NCBI GenBank assembly: GCA_043755815.1
Contig: JAYUSF010000267.1
Coordinates: 1-12,866 of the forward strand
Origin: CAIWAH01 sp043755815
GTDB taxonomy: Bacteria; Verrucomicrobiota; Verrucomicrobiia; Limisphaerales; UBA9464
Length of the DNA: 12,866 nucleotides
Direction of reading: 5' to 3'
Shown: positions 1 to 6,494 of the stretch, in pieces
Numbering within the stretch: the first letter of the stretch is position 1
Layout: each line of letters opens with the position of its first letter
The notes under the pieces: model-generated
Seen by the model: the letters and a program-made list of their open reading frames with translations, nothing else
The model's database searches: none
Told to the model about the DNA's origin: nothing
Made by a program: the position numbers and the translations under genes

Positions 1-2697
1 AAGACCGGCCAGCATCCGCGCGTCACGACGGAGGCGAACATCGCGAACTTCACCCGGCAGATCAGGTCGCTCGGCTTCAGCTACGACTGGACTCGTGAAG
101 TGGCCACGACCGATCCCGAGTATTTCCGGTGGACCCAGTGGATCTTCCTCCAGATCTACAATTCGTGGTTCAACCCGGCCACGAACAAGGCCGAGCCGAT
201 TGAAACCTTGAAGCCGCTTGTAGAGAATGTTGTGGCAGACGCCGTAGCGAACCGCCAAAGCAATCCGGGTCCCATTACCAGCCTTCATTACGAATTGCTT
301 TGGGAAGCTCATCGGCTGGTTGCAAAAGGCTGGCCTGATTATGTCGTTCGTCGTGTTTTGATCGACTGGAAGCGGTTGGCATACGTGCTTGATGCCCCGG
401 TGAACTGGTGTCCGGAGCTGGGCACCGTCTTGGCCAACGAAGAGGTCATCGATGGCAAGAGCGAGGTCGGCGGGTTCCCCGTCATCCGCAAGCCAATGCG
501 CCAATGGATGCTCCGCATCACCGCCTACGCCGAGAAACTCTTGGCCGATCTCGACACCATCGACTGGTCCGATTCGCTGAAGGAAATGCAGCGGAACTGG
601 ATCGGGAAGTCGGAAGGCGCCGAAGTGAAGTTTTCAGTCGTCAGTAATCAGTGTTCAGTGAGCAGTGGGAACCCGACGGCCGCGGCACTGGATACTGACT
701 CACTGAGCACTGAACACTCCATCACGGTGTTCACCACCCGGCCGGACACGCTCTTCGGCGCGACCTACATGGTGCTGTCGCCCGAGCACAAGCTGGTCGG
801 TCAAATCACCACGCCCGAGCAGGCGGCGGCGGTGAAGCAGTATCAGGAGTTCGCCGCCACCAAGTCCGACCTGGAGCGCACCGAACTGGCCAAGGAAAAG
901 ACCGGCGTCTGGACCGGCGCCTACGCCCTCAACCCGGTCAACGGCGAGAAGATCCCCATCTGGATCGCCGACTACGTCCTCGCGACCTACGGCACCGGCG
1001 CGATCATGGCCGTGCCGGCGCACGACGAGCGGGATTGGGAATTTGCGAAGAAGTTCAATCTGCCAATTAAGGCTGTTGTTTCGCCGGCTGATGAGTGGTT
1101 GAAAGCCAACACTTACGAAAAGGAGCCCGGCTATCCTCCAACTGCTTGGACTCCGGAATTGTTGCTGACTCATCGAAGCTATTACGCAAAGCACCCCGAA
1201 AGCTATCCGACGGCAGTTGTCGAAACGGGAGACTCGATCAACTCAGCAAATGCTGAAATCTCGTTGAACGGCCTCCCCACCGCCGAAGCCAAGAAGAAGA
1301 TCACCGCGTGGCTGGAATCCAAGGGGCTCGGACAGAAGACGGTCAACTTCAAGCTGCGCGACTGGCTCTTCAGCCGTCAGCGTTACTGGGGCGAGCCCTT
1401 CCCCATCATCTGGAAGAAGGACGCCGCCGGGAACCTCTACCACGAAGCGTTACCTGAGAGCGCGCTGCCGTTGCTCCCGCCCACGCTCGAAGACTACAAG
1501 CCCACGGCGAGCGGCGAGCCTCCGTTGGCCCGCGCCAAGGACTGGCTTCATTTGCCCGACGGTTCCGTCCGCGAGACCAACACGATGCCCCAGTGGGCCG
1601 GCTCCTGCTGGTATTACCTCCGCTACCTCGACGCCAAGAACGGCACCGCCTTCGTGAACCGCGAGGTGGAGAGCTACTGGATGGGTAGCCGCCGAGGTAA
1701 CGAGGCGGATCGCGCGACTTCGGCCAATCCGCCTCCTCACGTCGGCGGCTACACGGCGACACCCGGCGTCGATCTCTACGTCGGCGGCACCGAGCACGCC
1801 GTCTTGCACCTGCTCTACGCCCGGTTTTGGCACAAGGTTCTCTTCGACCTCGGCCACGTCTCCACCGCCGAACCCTTCTACAAGCTGGTCAACCAGGGCC
1901 TGATCCTCGGGGCCGACGGCCAGAAGATGTCCAAGTCGCGCGGCAACGTGGTCAACCCTGACGACGTGCTCGCGGAATACGGCGCCGACGCGTTCCGACT
2001 CTATGAAATGTTCATGGGCCCATTGCAGGAGACCAAACCGTGGAACACCCAAGGCGTCGAAGGAGTCTACCGCTTCCTCGGCCGCGTCTGGCGGCTGTTC
2101 GTCGATGAGAAATCTTACGACGAGTTCGAGCAGAACCTCACCGCCCAGCCCGAGCGGGGCGAGGAGTTCCTGGCTCAGGTCCGGCTCAACGCCGCCGTGC
2201 AGGAGGTCGCCGCCACACCGGCGCAGGCGAAGACCCAGCACGCCTGCATCAAGAAGGTGACCGACGACCTCGAGGGGATGCGTTTCAACACGGCGATCTC
2301 GGCGATGATGATCTTCGTCAACGAGGCCATGACCTGGGAGATAAAGCCGGCCGCCACCCTGCGCGCGTTCCTCCAGTTGCTCGCGCCGTTCGCGCCGCAC
2401 CTCGGCGAGGAACTCTGGCACAAGCTTCATGGACACCTTGGGCGGGCGACCCCGAGCCTGACCTATGATCCGTGGCCCACCTTCGACCCGGCGCTGCTGG
2501 TCGAGGACACCCTGGAAATCCCCGTCTCCGTGAACGGCAAGATGCGCGCCGTGATCCGGGTGCCCGCCGACGCCACCGCCGCGATGCTGGAGGCCGCGGC
2601 GCTCGCGGCCGAGAAGGCCAGGCCATTTTTTGAGGGCAAAACGATCAAAAAGGTCATCGTCGTCCCCAAGAAAATGGTGAACATAGTGGCGGGCTAG
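1..2697 (+). CDS. leuS: Leucyl-tRNA synthetase, 5'-truncated, with in-frame insertions
   Basis: Charges tRNA-Leu with leucine in the cytoplasm (class I synthetase). The reading frame is open from base 1, and residues before the first candidate start at 100 (for example SLGFSYDWTREV) are typical LeuRS, so the start and the HIGH motif lie upstream; about 95 residues are probably missing. Seen in order: VNWCPELGTVLANEEV (near 400-450), the editing-domain threonine-rich TTRPDTLFGATY (near 733-768), GTGAIMAVPAHDERD (near 991-1035), LRDWLFSRQRYWGEP (near 1354-1398), GGTEHAVLHLLYARFWHK (near 1783-1836), the catalytic KMSKS at 1924-1938, and the C-terminal domain ending at TAG 2695-2697. The visible part is about 898 residues, so the whole would be near 990, against about 800-860 in E. 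coli or Bacillus. The excess maps to four places: about 207-366, 634-718, 1093-1215 and 1684-1764. Two of these are DNA palindromes. Family motifs are intact around each insertion, so the enzyme is probably functional. Confidence 0.97.
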   Translation, partial: KTGQHPRVTTEANIANFTRQIRSLGFSYDWTREVATTDPEYFRWTQWIFLQIYNSWFNPATNKAEPIETLKPLVENVVADAVANRQSNPGPITSLHYELLWEAHRLVAKGWPDYVVRRVLIDWKRLAYVLDAPVNWCPELGTVLANEEVIDGKSEVGGFPVIRKPMRQWMLRITAYAEKLLADLDTIDWSDSLKEMQRNWIGKSEGAEVKFSVVSNQCSVSSGNPTAAALDTDSLSTEHSITVFTTRPDTLFGATYMVLSPEHKLVGQITTPEQAAAVKQYQEFAATKSDLERTELAKEKTGVWTGAYALNPVNGEKIPIWIADYVLATYGTGAIMAVPAHDERDWEFAKKFNLPIKAVVSPADEWLKANTYEKEPGYPPTAWTPELLLTHRSYYAKHPESYPTAVVETGDSINSANAEISLNGLPTAEAKKKITAWLESKGLGQKTVNFKLRDWLFSRQRYWGEPFPIIWKKDAAGNLYHEALPESALPLLPPTLEDYKPTASGEPPLARAKDWLHLPDGSVRETNTMPQWAGSCWYYLRYLDAKNGTAFVNREVESYWMGSRRGNEADRATSANPPPHVGGYTATPGVDLYVGGTEHAVLHLLYARFWHKVLFDLGHVSTAEPFYKLVNQGLILGADGQKMSKSRGNVVNPDDVLAEYGADAFRLYEMFMGPLQETKPWNTQGVEGVYRFLGRVWRLFVDEKSYDEFEQNLTAQPERGEEFLAQVRLNAAVQEVAATPAQAKTQHACIKKVTDDLEGMRFNTAISAMMIFVNEAMTWEIKPAATLRAFLQLLAPFAPHLGEELWHKLHGHLGRATPSLTYDPWPTFDPALLVEDTLEIPVSVNGKMRAVIRVPADATAAMLEAAALAAEKARPFFEGKTIKKVIVVPKKMVNIVAG
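634..718. repeat. In-frame palindromic element made of TCAGTNN heptamers inside leuS
   Basis: Five heptamers of the form TCAGTNN run from 634 to 668 (the last begins GCAGT). The mirror form ACTGNNN runs from 687 to 718, with one 8-nt step. Bases 650-667 and 701-718 form an inverted repeat of 16/18 pairs, of which the outer 11 (650-660 with 708-718) are perfect; the loop is 33 nt. The element is translated in the leuS frame as a low-complexity Ser/Thr/Ala stretch between EVKF and ITVFTTRPDT in the editing domain, where homologues have a linker of about eight residues. Resembling repeats (STRR heptamers) are known from cyanobacteria; that this one is dispersed in its genome is inference. Confidence 0.8.
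1685..1752. repeat. 25-bp inverted repeat element translated within leuS
   Basis: The left arm (1685-1709, starting GTAGCCGCCGAGGT) and right arm (1728-1752, ending CGTCGGCGGCTAC) are reverse complements at 22 of 25 positions, around an 18-nt loop. It codes for part of a 28-residue stretch (GSRRGNEADR... to ...YTATPG) between YWM and VDLYVGG. Homologous synthetases normally have about one residue, usually Pro, at this point. The net gain of about 81 nt keeps the frame. The arms are GC-rich and look like a mobile palindromic (REP- or RPE-like) unit rather than normal coding sequence. No target-site duplication is evident. Confidence 0.85.
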
Positions 2698-2764
2698 GCG
2701 CGCGACGCGGGCGGCGGATTCACGAAGCGAAGCTTTTCCGCTACAGTCCACCCCGGTGACACGC

Positions 2765-2905
2765 ATGACGAAACAGGAAATCTGGGTTCTCTTTGTCTTT
2801 CTGGTGCTTTTGGTCACCGGCTTGGCAGCGAAGGCGTGGTTGCGGCTGCGGCCACCCGTGCCGCTGCCCCCGCTGCCCGGTCAGGCCGGAGAAACCAAAC
2901 GTTGA
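2765..2905 (+). CDS. Small single-pass membrane protein (46 aa), unknown function
   Basis: ATG at 2765 to TGA at 2903-2905. It is preceded by GGTGA (2755-2759), a fair ribosome binding site 5 nt before the start. The protein begins MTKQEIW, has a hydrophobic helix at about residues 6-22 (WVLFVFLVLLVTGLAA), then basic residues (KAWLRLR), and ends in a Pro-rich tail (PPVPLPPLP) and a polar C-terminus. The charge pattern suggests N-out/C-in anchoring; this is inference. The next gene starts 3 nt after its stop, so translation is probably coupled. It lies 67 nt after leuS. The N-terminus resembles the membrane anchor of small ComEA-like helix-hairpin-helix proteins, but no HhH domain follows. It could also be a spurious ORF, though the start, RBS, membrane segment and tight spacing argue for a real gene. 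Confidence 0.6.
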   Translation: MTKQEIWVLFVFLVLLVTGLAAKAWLRLRPPVPLPPLPGQAGETKR

Positions 2906-2908
2906 GCC

Positions 2909-3310
2909 ATGTCCGTCCTTGATTTCGATGCTGCGCTGGAACCGGTGCTCGCGCGGGACCCGCGTTACGGCCGGGGCGCCTACCATTTCGTGCGCGATGC
3001 CCTGGATTTTACCCGCGATTCCCTGGAAGGCGCTGCCCAGGTGGCGGTCAGCCCGCGCAAGGGGCACCACATCACCGGACCGGAACTGCTCGACGGCGTC
3101 CGGCGGTTGGCGCTGCACCAGTTCGGCCCCATGACCTACTGCGTGTTGGATGAATGGGGCATCCACCGCTGCGAGGACATCGGCGAAATCGTCTTCAACC
3201 TGATCGAGGCGGAAATCTTCTCGAAGACCTCCGAGGATAGCCGGGATGACTTCCGGGGCGGCTACGATTTTGACGAGGCTTTTCGCCGGCCGTTTGCGCG
3301 GGCGGGCTAA
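2909..3310 (+). CDS. Minf_1886-family protein (Verrucomicrobia/Planctomycetes-restricted)
   Basis: 133 residues, ATG at 2909. I recognise the family (TIGR04138-like, named after Minf_1886 of Methylacidiphilum), which is restricted to Verrucomicrobia and Planctomycetes and has no known function. Family features visible: an N-terminal block with DPRYGRGAYHFVRDALDFT (residues about 16-34), a central ITGPELLDGVRRLALHQFGPM (about 54-74), and WGIHRCEDIGEIVFNLIEAEIFSKTSEDSRDDF (about 83-115). There is no signal peptide or membrane segment, so it is probably cytoplasmic. No good Shine-Dalgarno sequence lies at normal spacing (GGAG at 2888-2891 is 17 nt away); initiation is probably coupled to the small membrane protein just upstream. 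The gene is useful mainly as a lineage marker. Confidence 0.88.
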   Translation: MSVLDFDAALEPVLARDPRYGRGAYHFVRDALDFTRDSLEGAAQVAVSPRKGHHITGPELLDGVRRLALHQFGPMTYCVLDEWGIHRCEDIGEIVFNLIEAEIFSKTSEDSRDDFRGGYDFDEAFRRPFARAG

Positions 3311-3426
3311 GCGGTAAGTCAGAGCACGTCCGGAAGGTGTTGGGATTGAGCTGTGGGCGAGCCGCACCGGCAACCACAAGAACAACGCCCACGCGGGACC
3401 GTTTTTCTCCGTAGATGACGAGGGTT

Positions 3427-4350
3427 TCAGGCCAGCGCCGTCACTGCCGCCTCCAAACTCGCGACGTCGGCCACGTTCAGCATCTGGACGGACTTGTCGA
3501 TGCGCTTCATGAAGCCGCTCAGGGCGGTGCCAGGGCCAAGTTCGATGAAGCGGGTGAATCCGTGGGCGAGCAGGTAACGCATCGAAGCCTCCCAGCGAAC
3601 CGACGAAGTCACCTGATCCACGAGCACAGGCGAGATCGCGGCGGTGGCTCCGTGGGGTTGGCCCGTCACGTTGGCTATGACCGGCACCACGGGGGGGCGA
3701 AGTTCAAGCTTGGCCAGCTCCGCCGCCAGCTTGGGCTGCGCGCTCGCCATGAGTGGTGAGTGGTAGGCTCCGGCGACGGGCAATGGGATGGCCCGCTTCG
3801 CTCCCCTGGCCTTGGCGGCTTCGACGGCGGCAGGAATCTTGTCAGCGGCACCGGAGATCACGATTTGCCCGGGGCAGTTGAGGTTGGCCAGGGTGACCCC
3901 GGTGGCTTCACATACTTCGCGGGTCGGACCTTCGTCGAGGCCGATGATTGCCGCCATGCCGCCTTGGGTCGCTTCACACGCCTCCTGCATGAAACGCCCG
4001 CGAAGCCGGACGATTCGAAGCCCATCTTCAAAGCTCATGCCTCCGGCCGCCGCAAGTGCGGTGAATTCGCCCAGGGACAGTCCGGCGGTGGCCCCGAAGG
4101 TCAGGCCGGGCACGCGCTCGCGCAGCAGGCTCATCGCGACCCAGCTCACGAGGTAGATGCCGGGCTGGGCGTTTTCGGTCTTGGTCAGTTCAACTTCGGG
4201 ACCGGTGAAACAGATCGAGGCAAGGTCGTAGCCCAACGCGGCATTGGCCCGGTCGAAGAGGGAGCGCGCGGAGGGAAAGGCTTCCGCCCAGTCCTTGCCC
4301 ATGCCGACGGCCTGGGCACCCTGGCCCGCGAACAACAAAGCGGTCTTCAT
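3427..4350 (-). CDS. fabD: Malonyl-CoA:ACP transacylase
   Basis: Transfers malonyl from CoA to acyl carrier protein, supplying the extender unit for type II fatty acid synthesis in the cytoplasm. It is 307 residues, the normal family length. Seen: GQGAQ at residues 9-13, the nucleophile Ser92 in GLSLGE (90-95), the malonyl-binding Arg117 in RLRGRFMQ, His197 in AYHSPLM (195-201) completing the Ser/His pair, and the C-terminal GPGTALSGFMKRI. The usual SGAFHSPLM is slightly varied to AGAYHSPLM, keeping the His. ATG start at 4350; no Shine-Dalgarno sequence is visible. No other fab gene is next to it: the gene upstream on the same strand is a secreted propeller 149 nt away, and downstream are convergent genes. 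So it is not in the fabH-fabD-fabG cluster seen in many bacteria, at least on the sides visible here. Confidence 0.96.
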   Translation of the reverse strand: MKTALLFAGQGAQAVGMGKDWAEAFPSARSLFDRANAALGYDLASICFTGPEVELTKTENAQPGIYLVSWVAMSLLRERVPGLTFGATAGLSLGEFTALAAAGGMSFEDGLRIVRLRGRFMQEACEATQGGMAAIIGLDEGPTREVCEATGVTLANLNCPGQIVISGAADKIPAAVEAAKARGAKRAIPLPVAGAYHSPLMASAQPKLAAELAKLELRPPVVPVIANVTGQPHGATAAISPVLVDQVTSSVRWEASMRYLLAHGFTRFIELGPGTALSGFMKRIDKSVQMLNVADVASLEAAVTALA

Positions 4351-4499
4351 TCGTGAGGCGACAGCCTATTCCAGGAGCGGCGGCAAACAGAAGTGGGAAT
4401 TCGGGCAGCCCGCTCCGCTCTCCCAGGCAGTTTCAGGCGTCGCCGCCCACCGACGTTTTAGGGCTGGAACCGGGGCTCACACGACCTCCGGCGGAGCTT

Positions 4500-5528
4500 T
4501 CACCGTTCCTTCTGGGCGCCGGTTCCAAGGTCCGGCCGCGGGCAACGCCAGAGCTGGGGCCGCCGGTCATTCTTGTCCGCGACGCGGTAGAACTCGTTGT
4601 TGTCCACGGTGAGCCAGATGTTTTCCGCCTCGACGTAGAGCCCCTCCAGGAAACCGTAGGGAAAGGGGTGCGCGTAGGCATTTTGCGGATCGCGCTCGAT
4701 CGCCTCGTAATCGAACGCGGCGAGCACCTTCTCCTTCGCGGCATCCACCCGGAGCACGCAGCGGCTCTCGCGACACAACACCCAGAGCTCACCGGCGTGC
4801 CAACAGAGGTCGGAATAGTGGACGTCGGCCGCCTCGACCCCGGGCGGACTGACTTGGAAATCGCGTTCGACCTTCAGGGTGGCGACATCCACCACCACGA
4901 TCCGCCCACGGCTTCGCTCGTTGGCCAGGAAAAGTTTCCCGCTGCCAACGGCGATGCCTTCCCAAGACGCGTTGACGTCGGCAGAAAACCATCGCTTGAC
5001 CGGGGTCCAGTCGATTTCAAGCCGCGCGGCCGTTTTGGTGACGGGATCGTAACGGAAAACCTGCCGCTGCGATTCTTCGCAGATGTAAACCCGGCCTGCC
5101 TCATCGACCGCCAACCCTTCCGGGTCGGGCCGTGATTCGGCCTTACCTACCGCAACGCGCCTAGAACGTTTGGGCAGGAATTCGTGTTCGGTCGGAACCA
5201 ACCGCCCACGGTCGCCCTCAAGCTCGATTCGGAACAGCCGGGTCGTCTTGTCGTCGATCGTGATCCAAGTTCCGTCCTTCATCCGCTGAAGTGCCGAGGC
5301 ATCAAAACGTTTCGGGTTTTCGCAATCGAGCCGCCAGACTTGGGCGGCCTTCAACTCGAACTCTGGTGGCGAGTTCGTCGATCGAAGGGCGATCGGGCCC
5401 GCCTGGGTCCAGGCGGAAAAAATGACCAGGAGCGCCAGCCCCAAGCCCGCGCGAGCCCGAAGGCGGCATAAAATGAATCCAGTCTGGAATGGGCGCACGC
5501 ACCGCTTGTAGCGGGCGCGCCCTCCCAC
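4500..5528 (-). CDS. Secreted beta-propeller protein, SdiA-regulated/phytase-like family
   Basis: 342 residues from GTG at 5528; a second GTG at 5498 (residue 11) gives a shorter, equally plausible N-terminus. A basic stretch (CRLRARAG) followed by a hydrophobic helix (GLALLVIFSAWTQA, residues about 30-43) is a Sec signal peptide. The mature part shows repeated propeller-blade motifs: DPEGLAVD (135-142), WEGIAV (189-194) and LEGLYVEAENIWLTVDN (294-310), with tyrosine- or isoleucine-rich strands such as RVYICEES and KLFLANE between. The repeated x-EG-[ILV] pattern is typical of SdiA-regulated and esterase-like phytase propellers. The exact substrate cannot be told, and no enzymatic role is claimed. 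It probably acts in the periplasm. It has no obvious partner; fabD lies 149 nt downstream on the same strand. Confidence 0.75.
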   Translation of the reverse strand: MGGRARYKRCVRPFQTGFILCRLRARAGLGLALLVIFSAWTQAGPIALRSTNSPPEFELKAAQVWRLDCENPKRFDASALQRMKDGTWITIDDKTTRLFRIELEGDRGRLVPTEHEFLPKRSRRVAVGKAESRPDPEGLAVDEAGRVYICEESQRQVFRYDPVTKTAARLEIDWTPVKRWFSADVNASWEGIAVGSGKLFLANERSRGRIVVVDVATLKVERDFQVSPPGVEAADVHYSDLCWHAGELWVLCRESRCVLRVDAAKEKVLAAFDYEAIERDPQNAYAHPFPYGFLEGLYVEAENIWLTVDNNEFYRVADKNDRRPQLWRCPRPDLGTGAQKER

Positions 5529-5615
5529 GGCAACGGTGCGGCCGGGACGAAAAACCGATTTACACCCCGGCGACCGACGTTACGGTGCGGTTACCGAAAG
5601 TTGTCGGGTAGTGCT

Positions 5616-5834
5616 ATGGGCAATGAATCTGACCAGCGGCGCACCGCGCAGGCGCTGCTTGCAAATACGACGCTCTACCGGGAGTTCCAGGCAGAGCGTG
5701 ATGAGATCCTTCGGCATAAATGGATCGAGTCGGAAAAACTGGGCCATGACATCGGGTTTGAGCGCGCCCTGGTGGACTGGATCACAAAATACCGCGCCGA
5801 CTGGCGGCGCGGACGGCAACACGCGGGGGGCTGA
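5616..5834 (+). CDS. Small conserved-looking protein, unknown function
   Basis: 72 residues from ATG 5616 to TGA 5832-5834; a TTG at 5601 would add five residues. The protein is charged and helical, with the block LYREFQAERDEILRHKWIESEKLGHDIGF (residues about 21-49) followed by ALVDWITKYRADWRR. The HKWIESEKxGxDIGF pattern is reminiscent of a short helical motif seen in several unrelated-length bacterial proteins (DUF4032-like), but I cannot assign a family or function. There is no signal peptide or membrane helix. No Shine-Dalgarno sequence is visible. Its stop codon is only 16 nt before the first paired base of the pyr attenuator, so it may be transcribed together with pyrR. Confidence 0.7.
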   Translation: MGNESDQRRTAQALLANTTLYREFQAERDEILRHKWIESEKLGHDIGFERALVDWITKYRADWRRGRQHAGG

Positions 5835-5850
5835 AGCCCTCGCCAACTAA

Positions 5851-5954
5851 CGGCACCTTTAACGCGGTCCTGCGAGGCTGCGAAGGCGCATGAAACACGA
5901 CACAAATTCACTGAGTTCAAGGCCGGTCCCCATTGGGCGACCGGCTTTTCTTTT
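5851..5954 (+). promoter_or_regulatory. PyrR-responsive transcription attenuator (leader of pyrRB)
   Basis: The sequence supports a three-part switch. (1) A PyrR-binding hairpin at 5853-5889: bases 5866-5879 match the Bacillus PyrR RNA consensus ARUCCNGNGAGGYU at 13 of 14 positions. The one change (A to G) still allows a G-U pair, and lower stems CGC/GCG (5863-5865 with 5880-5882) and CCTT/AAGG (5856-5859 with 5883-5886) enclose it. (2) An intrinsic terminator at 5919-5954. (3) An alternative antiterminator: 5851-5853, 5856-5859 and 5861-5863 can pair with 5923-5925, 5919-5922 and 5915-5917, ten pairs with one bulge and one mismatch. It shares bases with both other hairpins, so they exclude it. 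By analogy with Bacillus, PyrR with UMP would stabilise the first hairpin and thus termination. Confidence 0.82.
5919..5954 (+). terminator. Rho-independent terminator in the pyr leader
   Basis: A perfect 7-bp GC-rich stem, GCCGGTC (5922-5928) with GACCGGC (5939-5945), extends by a G-U and two A-U pairs into AAG (5919-5921) and the following T run. The T tract TTTTCTTTT covers 5946-5954. It ends 6 nt before the pyrR ATG at 5961, the position expected for conditional termination controlling pyrR itself. Confidence 0.88.
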
Positions 5955-5960
5955 CCCGAC

Positions 5961-6494
5961 ATGAGCGCCCTGCTGCTCGATTCAACGACCCTCCATCGGA
6001 CAATCGCCCGCATGGCCCACGAAATCGCCGAACGAAACCCGGCGGGCGACGGCCTCGCCGTTGTGGGCATCCAAACCGGAGGCGTGTTCCTCGCCCGGCG
6101 GCTTGCCCAGCAGTTGGGAGCGATCTTCGGCCAACCGGTGCCCTCGGGGCTGCTGGACGCCTCGCTCCACCGGGACGACCTTCACCAGCGTTCGGCGCCA
6201 CTCCTTCAAACGACCGAAATCCCCGTCGACATCACGGGCCGGACCATCGTGCTGGTGGACGACGTCCTTTTCAGCGGGCGGACCGCCCGGGCGGCACTTG
6301 ACGCTCTCCACGATTTTGGCCGACCCAGCCGCGTCCAATTGGCGGTCTTGATCGACCGGGGGCATCGCGAGCTCCCCATCCGTGCCGACTTCGTCGGCAA
6401 AAACGTGCCAACGTCGCGAATGGAGCGGGTGGAAGTCTCGCTCACCGAGGACGGCGGCAATGACACCGTCACGCTGCAGGAGTCCAAGCCATGA
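5961..6494 (+). CDS. pyrR: PyrR, pyrimidine operon attenuation regulator / uracil phosphoribosyltransferase
   Basis: Binds pyr leader RNA with UMP/UTP to promote termination; many members also convert uracil and PRPP to UMP. It is 177 residues, the normal length. Seen: VVGIQTGGVFLARRL (residues 34-48), GLLDASLHRDDL (63-74, corresponding to the GxLDITxYRDDL block), the PRPP-binding loop VLVDDVLFSGRTARAALDAL (97-116) and RMERVEVSLTEDGGND near the C-terminus. Start ATG 5961; no Shine-Dalgarno sequence is visible because the terminator T tract occupies that place. The stop overlaps the pyrB start (ATGA at 6491-6494), so the two are translationally coupled. Its own leader carries a PyrR binding element, implying autoregulation. 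Confidence 0.96.
   Translation: MSALLLDSTTLHRTIARMAHEIAERNPAGDGLAVVGIQTGGVFLARRLAQQLGAIFGQPVPSGLLDASLHRDDLHQRSAPLLQTTEIPVDITGRTIVLVDDVLFSGRTARAALDALHDFGRPSRVQLAVLIDRGHRELPIRADFVGKNVPTSRMERVEVSLTEDGGNDTVTLQESKP

Noticed and set aside
634..718. Heptamer repeats considered as a CRISPR or tandem-repeat array
   Set aside because: Units are 7 nt, there are no spacers, and they form an inverted repeat inside a coding frame, so this is a palindromic element and not CRISPR.
1450..2817. Long open frame on the minus strand opposite leuS (455 codons)
   Set aside because: It lies opposite a well-supported synthetase with all family motifs. The frame is rich in Arg, Gly and Val as expected from the antisense of GC-rich codons, and shows no recognisable domain.
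3353..3406. Possible terminator after the Minf_1886-type gene: GTGGGCG (3353-3359) pairs with CGCCCAC (3386-3392), with a T run at 3402-3406
   Set aside because: The loop is 26 nt and the T run starts 9 nt after the stem, so it is too loose to call as an intrinsic terminator.
3760..4356. Open frame on the plus strand opposite fabD
   Set aside because: fabD has all catalytic residues and normal length; the opposite frame has low-complexity Gly/Arg composition and no motif.
5498..5540. Inverted repeat CGCACCG (5498-5504) / CGGTGCG (5534-5540) with the palindrome GGGCGCGCCC (5513-5522) at the start of the propeller gene
   Set aside because: Arms are 7 nt in a very GC-rich stretch with a 29-nt loop, so chance is a good explanation; no operator is claimed.
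5536..5850. Overlapping plus-strand frame across the small 5616-5834 gene
   Set aside because: The 5616 frame encodes a coherent charged helical protein, while this frame gives a Ser/Arg-rich sequence typical of an out-of-frame shadow.
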